Assembly (NCBI GenBank): GCA_023429995.1
Contig: JAEZCE010000046.1
Coordinates: 170,297 to 234,296, forward strand
Origin: Bacillota bacterium
GTDB lineage: Bacteria > Bacillota > UBA4882 > UBA8346
Length of the DNA: 64,000 nucleotides
Direction of reading: 5' to 3'
Shown: positions 8,677 to 17,099 of the stretch, in pieces
How the letters are laid out: the number at the start of each line of letters is the position of its first letter
Position numbering within the stretch: the first letter of the stretch is position 1
Made by a program: the position numbers and the translations under genes
Notes under the pieces: model-generated
Databases searched by the model: none
What the model saw: only the letters and a program-made list of their open reading frames with translations
What the model was told of the DNA's origin: nothing

Positions 8677-9741
8677 TTATAGCAATCCCCTCTTCAACAT
8701 ACCCTCGGCAATTTGCACCGCATTGGTGGCGGCTCCTTTGCGCAAATTATCCGATACGCACCAGAAGTTGATCGCATTTTGACTGGTGGTATCGTTTCGG
8801 ATTCTGCCCACCAAAACCTGATCCCGATATTCCGGCTTGCTTAAGTCCCGGGTAACGGGATACCTGCGTTCCAATGGATCTTTACGGACATCCCGGCCAT
8901 CCGAATCAAGGGCCGGGCCGTCCATCATCACCACACCCTCGGCATTTGCCAAAATATCCATCGCTTTTTCGGCCGTCATATCGCCGCAAAACTCGGCATT
9001 AACCGATTCGGAATGTCCCACAAATACCGGGACCCTGACGGTGGTCGGATTGATCAGCAGATTCGGTTCTCCCAGAATCTTGCGGGTTTCATTCACCATT
9101 TTCAGTTCTTCTTTGGTATATCCGTTCGGCAGGAACTTATCAATGTGCGGGATGCAATCAAAAGCAATCGGATGGGCAAAAACAGCCGGATCTTGTTGGA
9201 GTTCCCCACCGGATATGGCCTGCGCGGTCTCCTGTTGTAATTGTTTCATGGCGGCAGCCCCCCAACCGCTGACTGCCTGGTACGTCGAAACGACTACCCG
9301 GCGCAACCGGGCTGCGCGATGCAACGGAGCCAGGGCTACGGCCATCTGAATGGTAGAACAGTTTGGATTACAGATGTACCGTGTATCGGCTGTCACCACA
9401 TCCATATTCACTTCCGGGATCACCAGCGGATACTCAGGATACATCCGGAAATCGCCGCCATTATCAATTACTTTGCAGCCCCTTTCAACAGCGACTTTGC
9501 CCCATTGGACACTGGCGCCCTTAGCCCCTTCTTTACCCGCGAAAAAAACCAAATCCAATCCCTTAAAAAGGTCGGCGCTGATTTGGCGCACCTGAAAAGT
9601 CTGATCAGCAAGTACTTCCTCTCTTTCGGTAGTGGCCATGACAACCAACTCACCCTCGATGGGAAAATTTCGTTCATAAAGCACCCTAACGATCCGGTCA
9701 CCCACCGGACCCACTCCAAGTAATCCCACTTTCAATCCCAT
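8677..9741 (-). CDS. asd: Aspartate-semialdehyde dehydrogenase
   Basis: 354 residues, NADPH-dependent enzyme that reduces aspartyl phosphate to aspartate semialdehyde for the lysine, threonine and methionine branches. Seen: N-terminal nucleotide-binding GLLGVGPVGDRIVR, the catalytic cysteine in CNPNCSTIQMA (around residue 130), the VVSTYQAVSG segment, and the active-site His in VFVGHSESVNAEF. GGAGGAG precedes the ATG. It supplies the substrate for DapA, encoded downstream in the same operon. Confidence 0.95.
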   Translation of the reverse strand: MGLKVGLLGVGPVGDRIVRVLYERNFPIEGELVVMATTEREEVLADQTFQVRQISADLFKGLDLVFFAGKEGAKGASVQWGKVAVERGCKVIDNGGDFRMYPEYPLVIPEVNMDVVTADTRYICNPNCSTIQMAVALAPLHRAARLRRVVVSTYQAVSGWGAAAMKQLQQETAQAISGGELQQDPAVFAHPIAFDCIPHIDKFLPNGYTKEELKMVNETRKILGEPNLLINPTTVRVPVFVGHSESVNAEFCGDMTAEKAMDILANAEGVVMMDGPALDSDGRDVRKDPLERRYPVTRDLSKPEYRDQVLVGRIRNDTTSQNAINFWCVSDNLRKGAATNAVQIAEGMLKRGLL

Positions 9742-9767
9742 TGATTCTCCTCCTTAATGATTGAATA

Positions 9768-10211
9768 TCATTCCGGCAAATATTTCTTAAATCCTTGAAC
9801 TTCACCGGGCTTGTATCCTTGCTTTTCGTAAAACCGGTGGGCTCCTTTTCGATCTGCGGCTGAAACAAACTCAATATAATAACAGCCATGGCTTAGGGCA
9901 ACATTCTCAATCCATTGGTACAATTGAGCGCCAATGCCACGCCCCCGGTATTTTTCTGCCACGATTACATTTTCCAGTACCATAAACGGTCGGCAGCTTC
10001 CCACGATATCATGGCAGATGATAGCCATCAATGAACCTAAAAGTTCCCCTTTTTCATTCTTAGCCCCAATCAGAAAGTAATCCTGATTTGCAAAAATCCA
10101 AGCCAAATTGCGGTTCATCTTTTCAATATCCGTGGTCTTACCGGAAAGTTCTTGGTATAATCCCGCCAAAGCCTCCCCATCAACAGGAGTTAATCTCTCT
10201 ATATGAGTCAT
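9768..10211 (-). CDS. GNAT N-acetyltransferase
   Basis: 147 residues, single GNAT domain: LENVIVAEKYRGRGIGAQLY carries the acetyl-CoA loop (RGRGIG around residue 92), followed by AHRFYEKQGYKP, the usual end of the fold. The substrate cannot be read from the sequence. Its start overlaps the end of the preceding GNAT gene by 4 bp (ATGA type), and it lies 26 bp before asd, so it belongs to the lysine-riboswitch operon. Confidence 0.8.
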   Translation of the reverse strand: MTHIERLTPVDGEALAGLYQELSGKTTDIEKMNRNLAWIFANQDYFLIGAKNEKGELLGSLMAIICHDIVGSCRPFMVLENVIVAEKYRGRGIGAQLYQWIENVALSHGCYYIEFVSAADRKGAHRFYEKQGYKPGEVQGFKKYLPE

Positions 10212-10888
10212 GGCAATTCTTCCGCCAGTTCAACATGAAAGCTGAAACCGTGTTTCCGAAAACCGAGGGACTCATAAAAATCATGAGCTTCTTCCCGTTT
10301 CAAATTACTGGATAGGGTTAACTTATAACACCCCATTTCTCTACATACATTCATGGCATAATTCATCATAACTTTTCCAATTCCCCTCCGCCGGTGTTCC
10401 GCGGTAACCGCCACATCTTCGATAACTGCAGACGGCATCCCCAAGTGGGCCAAATTATCCATAATCAACAACTCAAAAACTCCCACAATTTGTTCATCCA
10501 AAACCGTTACATAGATCTTGTAAAAAGGATACCGGCGAATCTTTTTAAAAAAGGATTCGGCCTTTTTTAAAGAGGTATTCGATCCCCCTCTAAGGCTTAG
10601 TTGAGACAACAAGACGATAATTTGCGGCAAATCGCTCTTGGTTGCTTCCCGGGTAATTACACCCAAAGTATCCCGGACTTTCTCTACCCCATTGAAACCG
10701 GATAACTTACAATTTTGCATGAGATAAGGGTATTCAAACTCCTTGGGGAGGTGTTGAAAATCGACTTTTTCCCGCCGTTTTCCATATTCTACATTGTAAA
10801 ATCCCCTAAGCCCTTCCAAGTTCCGAGTTTCCTCAAACCTAGCCAATATCATAAGAATAACCAACAATGCTCCAATCAAGATTATCAT
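10208..10888 (-). CDS. GNAT N-acetyltransferase with N-terminal membrane helix
   Basis: 226 residues. Residues 1-17 (MIILIGALLVILMILAR) form a membrane anchor, followed by about 60 residues of no known domain, then a GNAT fold from about residue 77 (ITREATKSDLPQII) with IEDVAVTAEHRRRGIGKVMM and AHDFYESLGFRKHG. A membrane-tethered GNAT is unusual; the front 75 residues could be a fused remnant of another gene. It lies 24 bp after the MocR-type gene and is coupled to the next GNAT by a 4-bp overlap. Confidence 0.75.
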   Translation of the reverse strand: MIILIGALLVILMILARFEETRNLEGLRGFYNVEYGKRREKVDFQHLPKEFEYPYLMQNCKLSGFNGVEKVRDTLGVITREATKSDLPQIIVLLSQLSLRGGSNTSLKKAESFFKKIRRYPFYKIYVTVLDEQIVGVFELLIMDNLAHLGMPSAVIEDVAVTAEHRRRGIGKVMMNYAMNVCREMGCYKLTLSSNLKREEAHDFYESLGFRKHGFSFHVELAEELP

Positions 10889-10912
10889 TTCATCAACCCC
10901 ATTTTGAATAAG

Positions 10913-12367
10913 TCAGGGGTTGGAAATTCCAGTTAAAAGCCTGATTCCTTCCCCGATAATTTTAAAACCTTTCTCCATCTCATCCGTATCGACCCTGGAA
11001 ATGCTCAACCGAAAAGTATTCGCCCCTTGGCCGTTGGTATAAAAAATCTCCCCGGTAGTAAACAAAACTCCTTGGGTATAACAGTACGCCAGCAGTTCCT
11101 TGGCATTCACCTCATGAAGTTCAATAAACAGGTGTAAACCACCGTCACCCCATATCCGTTGGCAGGGGAGATAAATTTTGGCAAACTCCAACGCTTTCTC
11201 GTATTTTGCTTTATAAAGCCTTTTAGCCCGTTTCAGATACTGCCCGAATTTACCGTATTCTAAATATTCATAAAGTATCGCTTGGTCAAAGGGAGAAGTA
11301 TAGATATTGCGATACAGTTTAATGCTTTCCAAATAGGCAATCAATTTGGCGTCAGCGATGACCCAACCAATCCGGATGGCCGGAAAAAGTATTTTCGTGA
11401 AGCTACCCAGATATACCACATGGTTTGCTCTGCCGGAAAGCGCCAGTAAAGGACTGGCCTGTGATCCCGAATAACGCAATTCTTCATTGAATCCTTCTTC
11501 AACCAGAGGTGTCCGGTATTTTTCAAATAATTTCAATACCTTCATCCGTCTATCCGGCGACATCACCAAACCGGTCGGATTGTGATAAGAAGGCATCACA
11601 AATCCCAATCGGATGTCCCCGGCGGCTAAAGCAGACTCCAATTCCTGCAAATCAATGCCGTTTTCGTGAAGGGGAATTCCGATAATTTGCAACCCGGCCA
11701 GCTTCATTGCATTAATGGCCAGATTATGGGTGGGATTCTCACAAACTATCCTTTGGCCAGGATTTGTCAAGGCCGCTAATATCAGGTTGAAGCCTTCCGT
11801 GAAACCGGTGGTAATTAGGATATCCTTGTCATGGAAGTCCACTCCTTTGCCTTCCAAATAGCTTTTGAGCCACAGGATCAGAGGGCGGTATCCTTTGGTC
11901 TCGCCATAATTTAATAATCTCTCCCCTTCGAGCGCGATGCGGTTTAAGAAAGCCCGTTTGACTTCTTCAACCTCAAAAATACTTTCGTCCGGAGCGAGAC
12001 TGTTAAAGGAAATCATCCCGTCCCGCCATGGAAGTTTCCGCAAATTTTGAACGAGATTCAAAGCAGTGTTGCCATACCCATTTACCCGGTCGGGCCACTC
12101 CAACTTCAGTTGCTCCTGAGGCGAGAGTGAGCTTTGGCGCACGAAAGCGCCCTGGCCCCTGATATTTTGAATAAGTTGCAGATTTTGCAATTCATCATAA
12201 GCCAGAATAATGGTATTGCGGCTTACCTTTAAGATCTGCGATAATTCGCGGGTCGAGGGAAGCCTTACTCCCTCCCGGAGTGATCCGTTTGCAATCAGTT
12301 TTGCGATATACTCTTTAATCTGCAAATAAGCCGGGCTGTTTGTATCGATATTCAAATCTTCCCACAT
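10913..12367 (-). CDS. MocR-type regulator: GntR DNA-binding domain fused to a PLP aminotransferase
   Basis: 484 residues. Residues 1-75 form a GntR-type winged helix (YLQIKEYIAKLI, LPSTRELSQILKVSRNTII). The rest is a class I aminotransferase fold, with PSYHNPTG, and the PLP-binding lysine in GSFTKILFPAIRIGW. MocR proteins usually act as PLP-sensing transcription factors; some are related to 2-aminoadipate aminotransferases. GGGAG precedes the ATG. It is the first gene after a lysine riboswitch, so either regulation of the operon or a transamination step in lysine/DAP metabolism is possible. The sequence alone does not decide. Confidence 0.85.
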   Translation of the reverse strand: MWEDLNIDTNSPAYLQIKEYIAKLIANGSLREGVRLPSTRELSQILKVSRNTIILAYDELQNLQLIQNIRGQGAFVRQSSLSPQEQLKLEWPDRVNGYGNTALNLVQNLRKLPWRDGMISFNSLAPDESIFEVEEVKRAFLNRIALEGERLLNYGETKGYRPLILWLKSYLEGKGVDFHDKDILITTGFTEGFNLILAALTNPGQRIVCENPTHNLAINAMKLAGLQIIGIPLHENGIDLQELESALAAGDIRLGFVMPSYHNPTGLVMSPDRRMKVLKLFEKYRTPLVEEGFNEELRYSGSQASPLLALSGRANHVVYLGSFTKILFPAIRIGWVIADAKLIAYLESIKLYRNIYTSPFDQAILYEYLEYGKFGQYLKRAKRLYKAKYEKALEFAKIYLPCQRIWGDGGLHLFIELHEVNAKELLAYCYTQGVLFTTGEIFYTNGQGANTFRLSISRVDTDEMEKGFKIIGEGIRLLTGISNP

Positions 12368-12569
12368 AGGTTAACTCCCATTTCTCATTTTGCCATACAA
12401 CATATTGAAAGGGAAGAACCACGGATGCTCTCTTTTTCCCCATGAGTGGTCGATAAAATGAGGAGGCTGTTTTCTGATGAGTGGTTATCCGTTTTGCTGC
12501 TGACTTTTGTGTCTGAATAGGTTTTGGGTGGTGAGGCATAACAAACACTTGGAGGGATCCATAGGCCAT

Positions 12570-12598
12570 AAAAAAAAGGATTGGTTATCCACCAACCC
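12570..12598 (-). terminator. Riboswitch-controlled intrinsic terminator
   Basis: On the minus strand GGGTTGGT, a GGATA loop and ACCAATCC are followed by eight T residues (12577-12570). The hairpin lies about 40 bp past the lysine aptamer and about 200 bp before the MocR-type gene. It is the natural OFF structure of the riboswitch. A second hairpin between aptamer and terminator (ATATTTTTC against GAAAAATAT, about 12604-12629) could take part in the switch. Confidence 0.85.
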
Positions 12599-12635
12599 TG
12601 TATATATTTTTCCGACGCAGAAAAATATTACCGGC

Positions 12636-12836
12636 GGCAAGATAGTTCTCCAAGAAGAAACAGCGGTTTCCAAAACCAAACACGAAGTTTCTTGATGACA
12701 GTACTGAAGCTCTTAACTGCAGTACCAGCCGAAAGTTTGGCTTCCTTCCGACTTCGGCAAAACACCCTTTGGCTTCGTTTCAACGGCCTGCCGGCCTCCC
12801 CGAAGATACTGATGAGTTTTGCGCCTCTACTCTACC
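12636..12836 (-). promoter_or_regulatory. Lysine riboswitch (L box) aptamer
   Basis: Read on the minus strand, the sequence carries the conserved L-box core in the right order: AGAGGCGC with ACTCATCAGTA, then GAAGCCAAAGGG, TTTTGCCGAAG, a stem ending TTTCGGCTGG, and a paired GTACTGCAG...CAGTACTGTCATC arm, closing with CTTGGAGAACTATCTTGCC against GGTAGAGTAG at the other end (P1). This matches the lysine-sensing aptamer known upstream of lysC, lysP and dap genes. A terminator follows. The downstream operon includes asd and dapA, so lysine should switch the operon off. Confidence 0.92.
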
Positions 12837-12864
12837 ACGAATTTTCGTTTATTAAGTTATATTA

Positions 12865-12893
12865 TTTGTACTACAAAAATATTATACTGTCAA
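12865..12893 (-). promoter_or_regulatory. Candidate promoter of the lysine operon
   Basis: Minus strand TTGACA at 12893-12888 and, after 17 bp, a weak TACAAA (12870-12865), about 30 bp upstream of the aptamer start. The -35 is consensus; the -10 is poor, and alternative AT-rich hexamers (TAATAT) lie a few bases further downstream. Confidence 0.4.
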
Positions 12894-13007
12894 TATGGAT
12901 TTATTGCTTTTTCCAAAATTCCATTTATTTTGAGCAGGTATATCTTCCATTGAAAATGTATTTTATTAAGATAAAATTTTTCCTTTTTTGGGAGGATAGA
13001 TATCTTC

Positions 13008-14069
13008 ATGATCCGAAGATTCAAATTCATTATGACCGTTCTCATTTTATTGATTGTGTTAACGGTTCCTTCCTTTGGCAACAATGATCCAAATCATCTC
13101 AAAGTTAAAAAAGTTGCAATTATCAACTCGTTCTCAGCAGAAAAGATATCCCAAAAAGCTTTTAATCTGATAAATTATTACCTCGAAAAATATGCAGCCA
13201 ATCGAAATCAAGTAACTATCATCCCGAGTAATTTGGATAGTAATCCAGAGCCTCTCTCAACGACTTTAAAAAACTTATTGATTCAAGATTATCAGCTGGC
13301 GGCCGTTGTAAAGCACCGGGAACATAGTATAGAGATATATGATCTATCACGATGGAAAAGACTGTGGACATTATCAAACAATGATGAGTCCGACTTGGAA
13401 ACTCTTTTCTGGATTCTTGATGAATCTATACTTACAGGAATTCGAGTTGTATCGCAAGGGGTCCATTTAGGACTGGTTCCGGGAAGAAATACGGATTTAG
13501 GTCCCAATTTCCCTTGTTCTACGATTTACAAAGTGTTGCGGCAACTGCCTTACATTAAAGTCCGGCCGATTGCTCTAAAAAAGTTCCAACAACATCAAAA
13601 TGAACTCGATGTACTTTCAAAGAATTCCCAACTAGATTTCATATTATTTTATGAAAGCCAAGAACTACAATTAATGAAACCTCTTTTTAGCGGTTCCATA
13701 CTAGAAATGAACGGAAATTCCATGATAGATTTTAAAATAAGAGTTGAATCCACAAAAAGTGGTTATTTGGTTCACACCTATTCTGCTATTGAGGAGCCAA
13801 AGGTAAAATTTCCGAATCTTAACACCCAAACCCAAAGCGATTATGGCGATTACGGTCATTCAGTGTACCTTGGGCATGTCGCTGATGAACTTGCCAATTA
13901 TTTGTTAGTATTTACATTAACACAATTCTGCTGGCCTCAAGAAAAGCCTTTAGTAATAAAATTAACCAAACAACGAAAATACATTTTAAGGAGACATCCG
14001 AATGATTTAGCGTTCCCTAAATTAGATAATACCGTATTGCCTGATTATGCTATCCGTCACTGGGACTAA
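13008..14069 (+). CDS. Secreted protein of unknown function (353 aa)
   Basis: Not recognised. Residues 1-24 are a clear signal peptide (charged start, LILLIVLTVPSFG), so the protein is exported. The mature part has no recognised domain. It contains IINSFSAEKISQKAFNLINYYLEKYA near the start and a patch GDYGHSVYLGHVADELANYLL near residue 285. GGGAGG lies upstream of the ATG, with spacing of about 12. It is flanked by the lysine riboswitch leader (divergent) and by a MITE-like repeat 38 bp past its stop. Composition is AT-rich. Confidence 0.65.
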   Translation: MIRRFKFIMTVLILLIVLTVPSFGNNDPNHLKVKKVAIINSFSAEKISQKAFNLINYYLEKYAANRNQVTIIPSNLDSNPEPLSTTLKNLLIQDYQLAAVVKHREHSIEIYDLSRWKRLWTLSNNDESDLETLFWILDESILTGIRVVSQGVHLGLVPGRNTDLGPNFPCSTIYKVLRQLPYIKVRPIALKKFQQHQNELDVLSKNSQLDFILFYESQELQLMKPLFSGSILEMNGNSMIDFKIRVESTKSGYLVHTYSAIEEPKVKFPNLNTQTQSDYGDYGHSVYLGHVADELANYLLVFTLTQFCWPQEKPLVIKLTKQRKYILRRHPNDLAFPKLDNTVLPDYAIRHWD

Positions 14070-14106
14070 GGCAATTTTTCATTTTTTCATGAACCCGGGA
14101 AATAAA

Positions 14107-14226
14107 GAGACTGTTGCAAAAGTGATTGATTAAAATCAATGAGAAATACAATATATAGCATAAATAGTTGGCAAAGCTTTATATATATTGCATTTCTCTA
14201 TCGATAAATCTTATTTTGCAACAGAC
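14107..14226. repeat. MITE-like palindromic element, copy A
   Basis: About 120 bp with terminal inverted repeats GAGACTGTTGCAAAA (14107-14121) and TTTTGCAACAGACCC, and inner arms GAGAAATACAATATATA and TATATATTGCATTTCTC. It encodes nothing. It shares layout and core with copies at 18503, 48812, 51503 (partial), 58650 and 60375. Its right end overlaps the 3' end of the alpha/beta hydrolase gene and supplies that gene's stop codon. Confidence 0.8.
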
Positions 14227-15047
14227 CCTTTATTGATTCCCCTCAACCACTCAACGCAAAGCCCCATCCAAGTGGCGACGTGGGGATGGACTCCCATACT
14301 CCCATTATCAGTTTCCTCAGTCGCCAGAGATAATCCGTGAGGTCCTTCCGGATATATATGGAGTTCAAAAGGGACCCCGTGGGTTCGCAACTCCGATGCA
14401 AATAACAGGCTGTTTTCAACCGGTACTGCATCATCGTTAAAAGTGTGCCAGATAAACGCCGGGGGCGTTTTGGTGGTCACCTGGCGTTCTAAAGACATCT
14501 CATCCAGCAATGCTTGGGAAGGATTTGCGCCGAGCAAATTGTCAAAAGAACCGCGATGAGCATAAGGTCCGGAGGTTATCACCGGATAACAAAGAATCAA
14601 TGCATCGGGACGATTTAGTCCAATTTGTATACCTGGAATATCTTGTAAGTACGGTTTTTGCCAATGTACTCCCAAACTGGCAGCCAGATGCCCTCCGGCC
14701 GAAAATCCGCAAGCTGCTATTTTTTGCGGGTGAACGCGCCATTTATCAGCATTCTCACGGATGATGCACATTGCTCTTGAAACATCAAGTAAAGGTTGAG
14801 GATGCCTTCTGGGTGCTACACTATAATATACAACAAAGGCATGAAATCCGGCAGCGTTAAATTGCAAGGCAATGGGCTCTGCCTCCCGTTCGGAAGTAAA
14901 ATGATAACCGCCTCCGGGACATATTAAAACGGCGCCTCGGCTCTTCGGCCCATCCAATATGTAGCTGGCTAACGTTGGCTGAAAACTCTCATCTCCTGGG
15001 ATTTGATAGAAAGCGGTCTCCCAGAGTTTGATGATTTGATGAATCAA
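14211..15047 (-). CDS. Alpha/beta hydrolase (BD-FAE / acetyl esterase-like)
   Basis: 278 residues from a TTG at 15047, selected because GGGAGG lies 8 bp upstream; the frame is open to 15191 with no binding site. Seen: oxyanion loop CPGGGYHF, nucleophile Ser in GFSAGGHLAAS, acid in FNDDAVPVENS and catalytic His in GPHGLSLA, as in the esterase branch that removes acetyl or feruloyl groups from plant polysaccharides. No signal peptide is present with this start, so it is cytoplasmic. The last four sense codons (Ser-Val-Ala-Lys) and the TAA are encoded by the end of MITE copy A, so the natural C-terminus was probably altered slightly. Confidence 0.85.
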   Translation of the reverse strand: MIHQIIKLWETAFYQIPGDESFQPTLASYILDGPKSRGAVLICPGGGYHFTSEREAEPIALQFNAAGFHAFVVYYSVAPRRHPQPLLDVSRAMCIIRENADKWRVHPQKIAACGFSAGGHLAASLGVHWQKPYLQDIPGIQIGLNRPDALILCYPVITSGPYAHRGSFDNLLGANPSQALLDEMSLERQVTTKTPPAFIWHTFNDDAVPVENSLLFASELRTHGVPFELHIYPEGPHGLSLATEETDNGSMGVHPHVATWMGLCVEWLRGINKGSVAK

Positions 15048-15273
15048 TGATACGACCTCCCTGTTCAACAAAAAATGACAGAAACACGGATTCATGTTTC
15101 TAATCAAAAGAGTGATTTTCGCCAATGATTGCCAAAATCCCTGCCTCACCTCTATAATCGCCGTTCTCTCCCAAGCGGTTTTCTTGTTCATTAAAATTCA
15201 ATAAATTTGCAGGGTTTTTCCCAAAAAAAGCCAATTACTTAAAGTCTAATTCATTCCATCATTGGGAGCTCCC

Positions 15274-16545
15274 ATGCAACTGAAAGCAAAATTTTATATT
15301 CCCCCTTTCCTGTCGCCATATGCAGGTTTACCCCGGGGGATTTATGCTCTTTTTCTGGCCCAGATCATCAATTCCGCCGGAAACTTTGTGACGCCTTTTT
15401 TAACATTGATGTTATCGGAAAAATTGGGGATGAGATCGGACCAGGCCGGTTTTTTTGTCATGATATCCTTACTAGTCCAAATGCCCGGAGTGGTGATCGG
15501 AGGTAAACTAGCTGATCATGTCGGCCGGAAAGCGATCCTGATTACCGCGCAAACAGTATCGGCGTTATTTATCCTGTCTTGCGCCTTTATTCAGGATATT
15601 CACTGGCTTCCCTGGCTTTTAATCGGATCCAGCATTTTTAACGGAACTGTCAAACCTGCCACCAATGCTTTAACGGCTGATTTAACGGATGCTGCAAACC
15701 GGCGGATTGCCTTTTCCCTAACCTATCTCGGCATCAATCTCGGTTACGCCATCGGGCCGATGATGGCTGGGTTTTTATTCCATGCCCATATCCGCTGGCT
15801 CTTTATCGGGGATGCATTGACCACACTGATTGCGGTGGCTTTGGTTCAAGTGATGGTAAAAGAAGATTTTTCTTTCAAGCAGACTCCAAAGGCGGCCGTA
15901 ATTCCAGACGCGGATTTCATTCATCCCGACGAACGGGCCGAGAAAGGTTCTTTTTTACTGATCATGGGGCGGCGTCCTTATTTAAGCGCCATGATCTTAT
16001 TGCTCACGGTTTACAGCTTCATCTACAATCAACATTCTTTTACCGTATCGCTGGATCTGGCCCATAAATTCGGCCCATCCGGGCCGGCTTTTTTCGGAAC
16101 CCTGGAAATGGTGAATGCCTTGGTGGTGGTATTTTGCTCCACGGTTATCGTTTGGCTGACCCGGAAAATGCGCTCCCTGGAGTGTATTGCCCTGGCCGGG
16201 CTTTTATACGGCTGCGGTTTCGGATTGTATTTTTTCACCCAAAGCCTTTTTGGATTCATCATCGGTACGATTATTTGGTCGGTTGGGGAAGTATTAACCG
16301 CCACCAACAACGGAACTTATATCGCCTGTCACGCGCCTATCAGCCACCGGGCCCGTTTCACCGCCTTACAAACTCTATGTCAAGGTACCGGCAGTTGCCT
16401 GGGGCCGCTGCTGATGGGGAAATACATTACCGGACACGGAATCGATGCGGTCTGGGTACTCGTTTTCTTTATCTCTGTCGCAGCGGGGATTTTAATGTAT
16501 ACCGTCAGCCTGCTTGAAAAAAAACACTGCCCCATTCAATCTTGA
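15274..16545 (+). CDS. Major facilitator superfamily transporter
   Basis: 423 residues from the ATG at 15274 (GGGAG upstream); an in-frame TTG at 15262 is less likely. Twelve hydrophobic segments are spread along the chain, with the MFS motif A after helix 2 as GGKLADHVGRKAIL. The layout and the sequence PGVVIGGKLADHVGRK resemble drug/proton antiporters of the DHA1 type. Substrate unknown. It is divergent from the hydrolase gene, with about 225 bp between the starts. Confidence 0.85.
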   Translation: MQLKAKFYIPPFLSPYAGLPRGIYALFLAQIINSAGNFVTPFLTLMLSEKLGMRSDQAGFFVMISLLVQMPGVVIGGKLADHVGRKAILITAQTVSALFILSCAFIQDIHWLPWLLIGSSIFNGTVKPATNALTADLTDAANRRIAFSLTYLGINLGYAIGPMMAGFLFHAHIRWLFIGDALTTLIAVALVQVMVKEDFSFKQTPKAAVIPDADFIHPDERAEKGSFLLIMGRRPYLSAMILLLTVYSFIYNQHSFTVSLDLAHKFGPSGPAFFGTLEMVNALVVVFCSTVIVWLTRKMRSLECIALAGLLYGCGFGLYFFTQSLFGFIIGTIIWSVGEVLTATNNGTYIACHAPISHRARFTALQTLCQGTGSCLGPLLMGKYITGHGIDAVWVLVFFISVAAGILMYTVSLLEKKHCPIQS

Positions 16546-16677
16546 CATTCCCCATTCCGTGGTTTTCAATATCTTAACAACTTGTTTATAAATCTCTCAC
16601 TAAAACAACACATCTATAGCATATTATGGAAATCAATCTATTCTTTCTCAATCTGATGAATGTTCAGGGTAAACCAA

Positions 16678-16869
16678 ATGAAAAATAAAACGGAAACGAT
16701 TCATTGCGAAACCTTATCTGAAGTTCAACAACAAATTTATATCTACCGGAACCGGATGTATCAACTCTGGAATGAAAAACACTGCATTGATCCGGAAATA
16801 TTAGCGGTCAGCAGGGAATTGGATCAGCTCTTAAACCGCTATTATTTATTGCAGCCATTACGGGCCTGA
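16678..16869 (+). CDS. Spo0E-like aspartyl-phosphate phosphatase
   Basis: 63 residues from the ATG at 16678, preceded by AGGGT. Two helices with the family signature: IYIYRNRMYQLW in the first and SRELDQLLNRYY in the second, matching the SxELDxLLxxY motif of Spo0E-type phosphatases that dephosphorylate Spo0A~P and restrain sporulation. Length is typical. It stands alone, 132 bp after the MFS gene. Confidence 0.75.
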   Translation: MKNKTETIHCETLSEVQQQIYIYRNRMYQLWNEKHCIDPEILAVSRELDQLLNRYYLLQPLRA

Positions 16870-16906
16870 TTCAAAGCAGCGACCCTCAACGTTTCTGACG
16901 GTTTAG

Positions 16907-17000
16907 GCCCTCACCCAAACTGTGTCCATTCAGAGAAGTTACCCTCTCCCGTTTCACGGGCGAGGGATTATGGGTTGCCTATTTTGGGCCGTCCTAAGCC
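16907..17000. repeat. GC-rich dispersed hairpin repeat, copy 1
   Basis: Begins GCCCTCACCC, contains CATTCAGAGAAG and the strong hairpin CCCTCTCCCGTTTCACGGG with CGAGGG, then GATTATG and TTGCCTAT. The same series of blocks recurs at 63677-63767. Similar CCCTCACCC/CCCTCTCCC palindromes are scattered in many bacterial genomes. It lies between two convergent genes (Spo0E-like and acyltransferase) and could also act as a terminator. Confidence 0.7.
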
Positions 17001-17019
17001 TTGGGAAAACAGGAATCAT

Positions 17020-17077
17020 TTCCGTCATTCCGTCACAAAAATAATTCTTTCCGTCATCTAATGAATTCATTCCGTCA
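17020..17077. repeat. Four short direct repeats of TTCCGTCA
   Basis: TTCCGTCA occurs at 17020, 17028, 17049 and 17070, the last three with 21-bp periodicity, i.e. about two helical turns. It lies just past the 3' end of the acyltransferase gene. A protein-binding array or slippage product; no function is assigned. Confidence 0.5.
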
Positions 17078-17099
17078 CGGAATCATTCTTAAAATTGAT

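Noticed and set aside
12315..12569. Possible small protein between the riboswitch terminator and the MocR-type gene
   Set aside because: It overlaps the MocR start in another frame, has no binding site and no family pattern.
12581..13087. Plus-strand open frame of 168 codons
   Set aside because: It overlaps the lysine riboswitch and the start of the secreted-protein gene in another frame, and its sequence is not protein-like.
13008..14069. Secreted protein as part of the lysine operon
   Set aside because: It is on the opposite strand and divergent from the riboswitch, with its own binding site.
17020..17077. Repeated TTCCGTCA units as a CRISPR-like array
   Set aside because: Units are only 8 bp, with spacings of 0 and 13 bp and no unique spacers of CRISPR length; no cas gene nearby.
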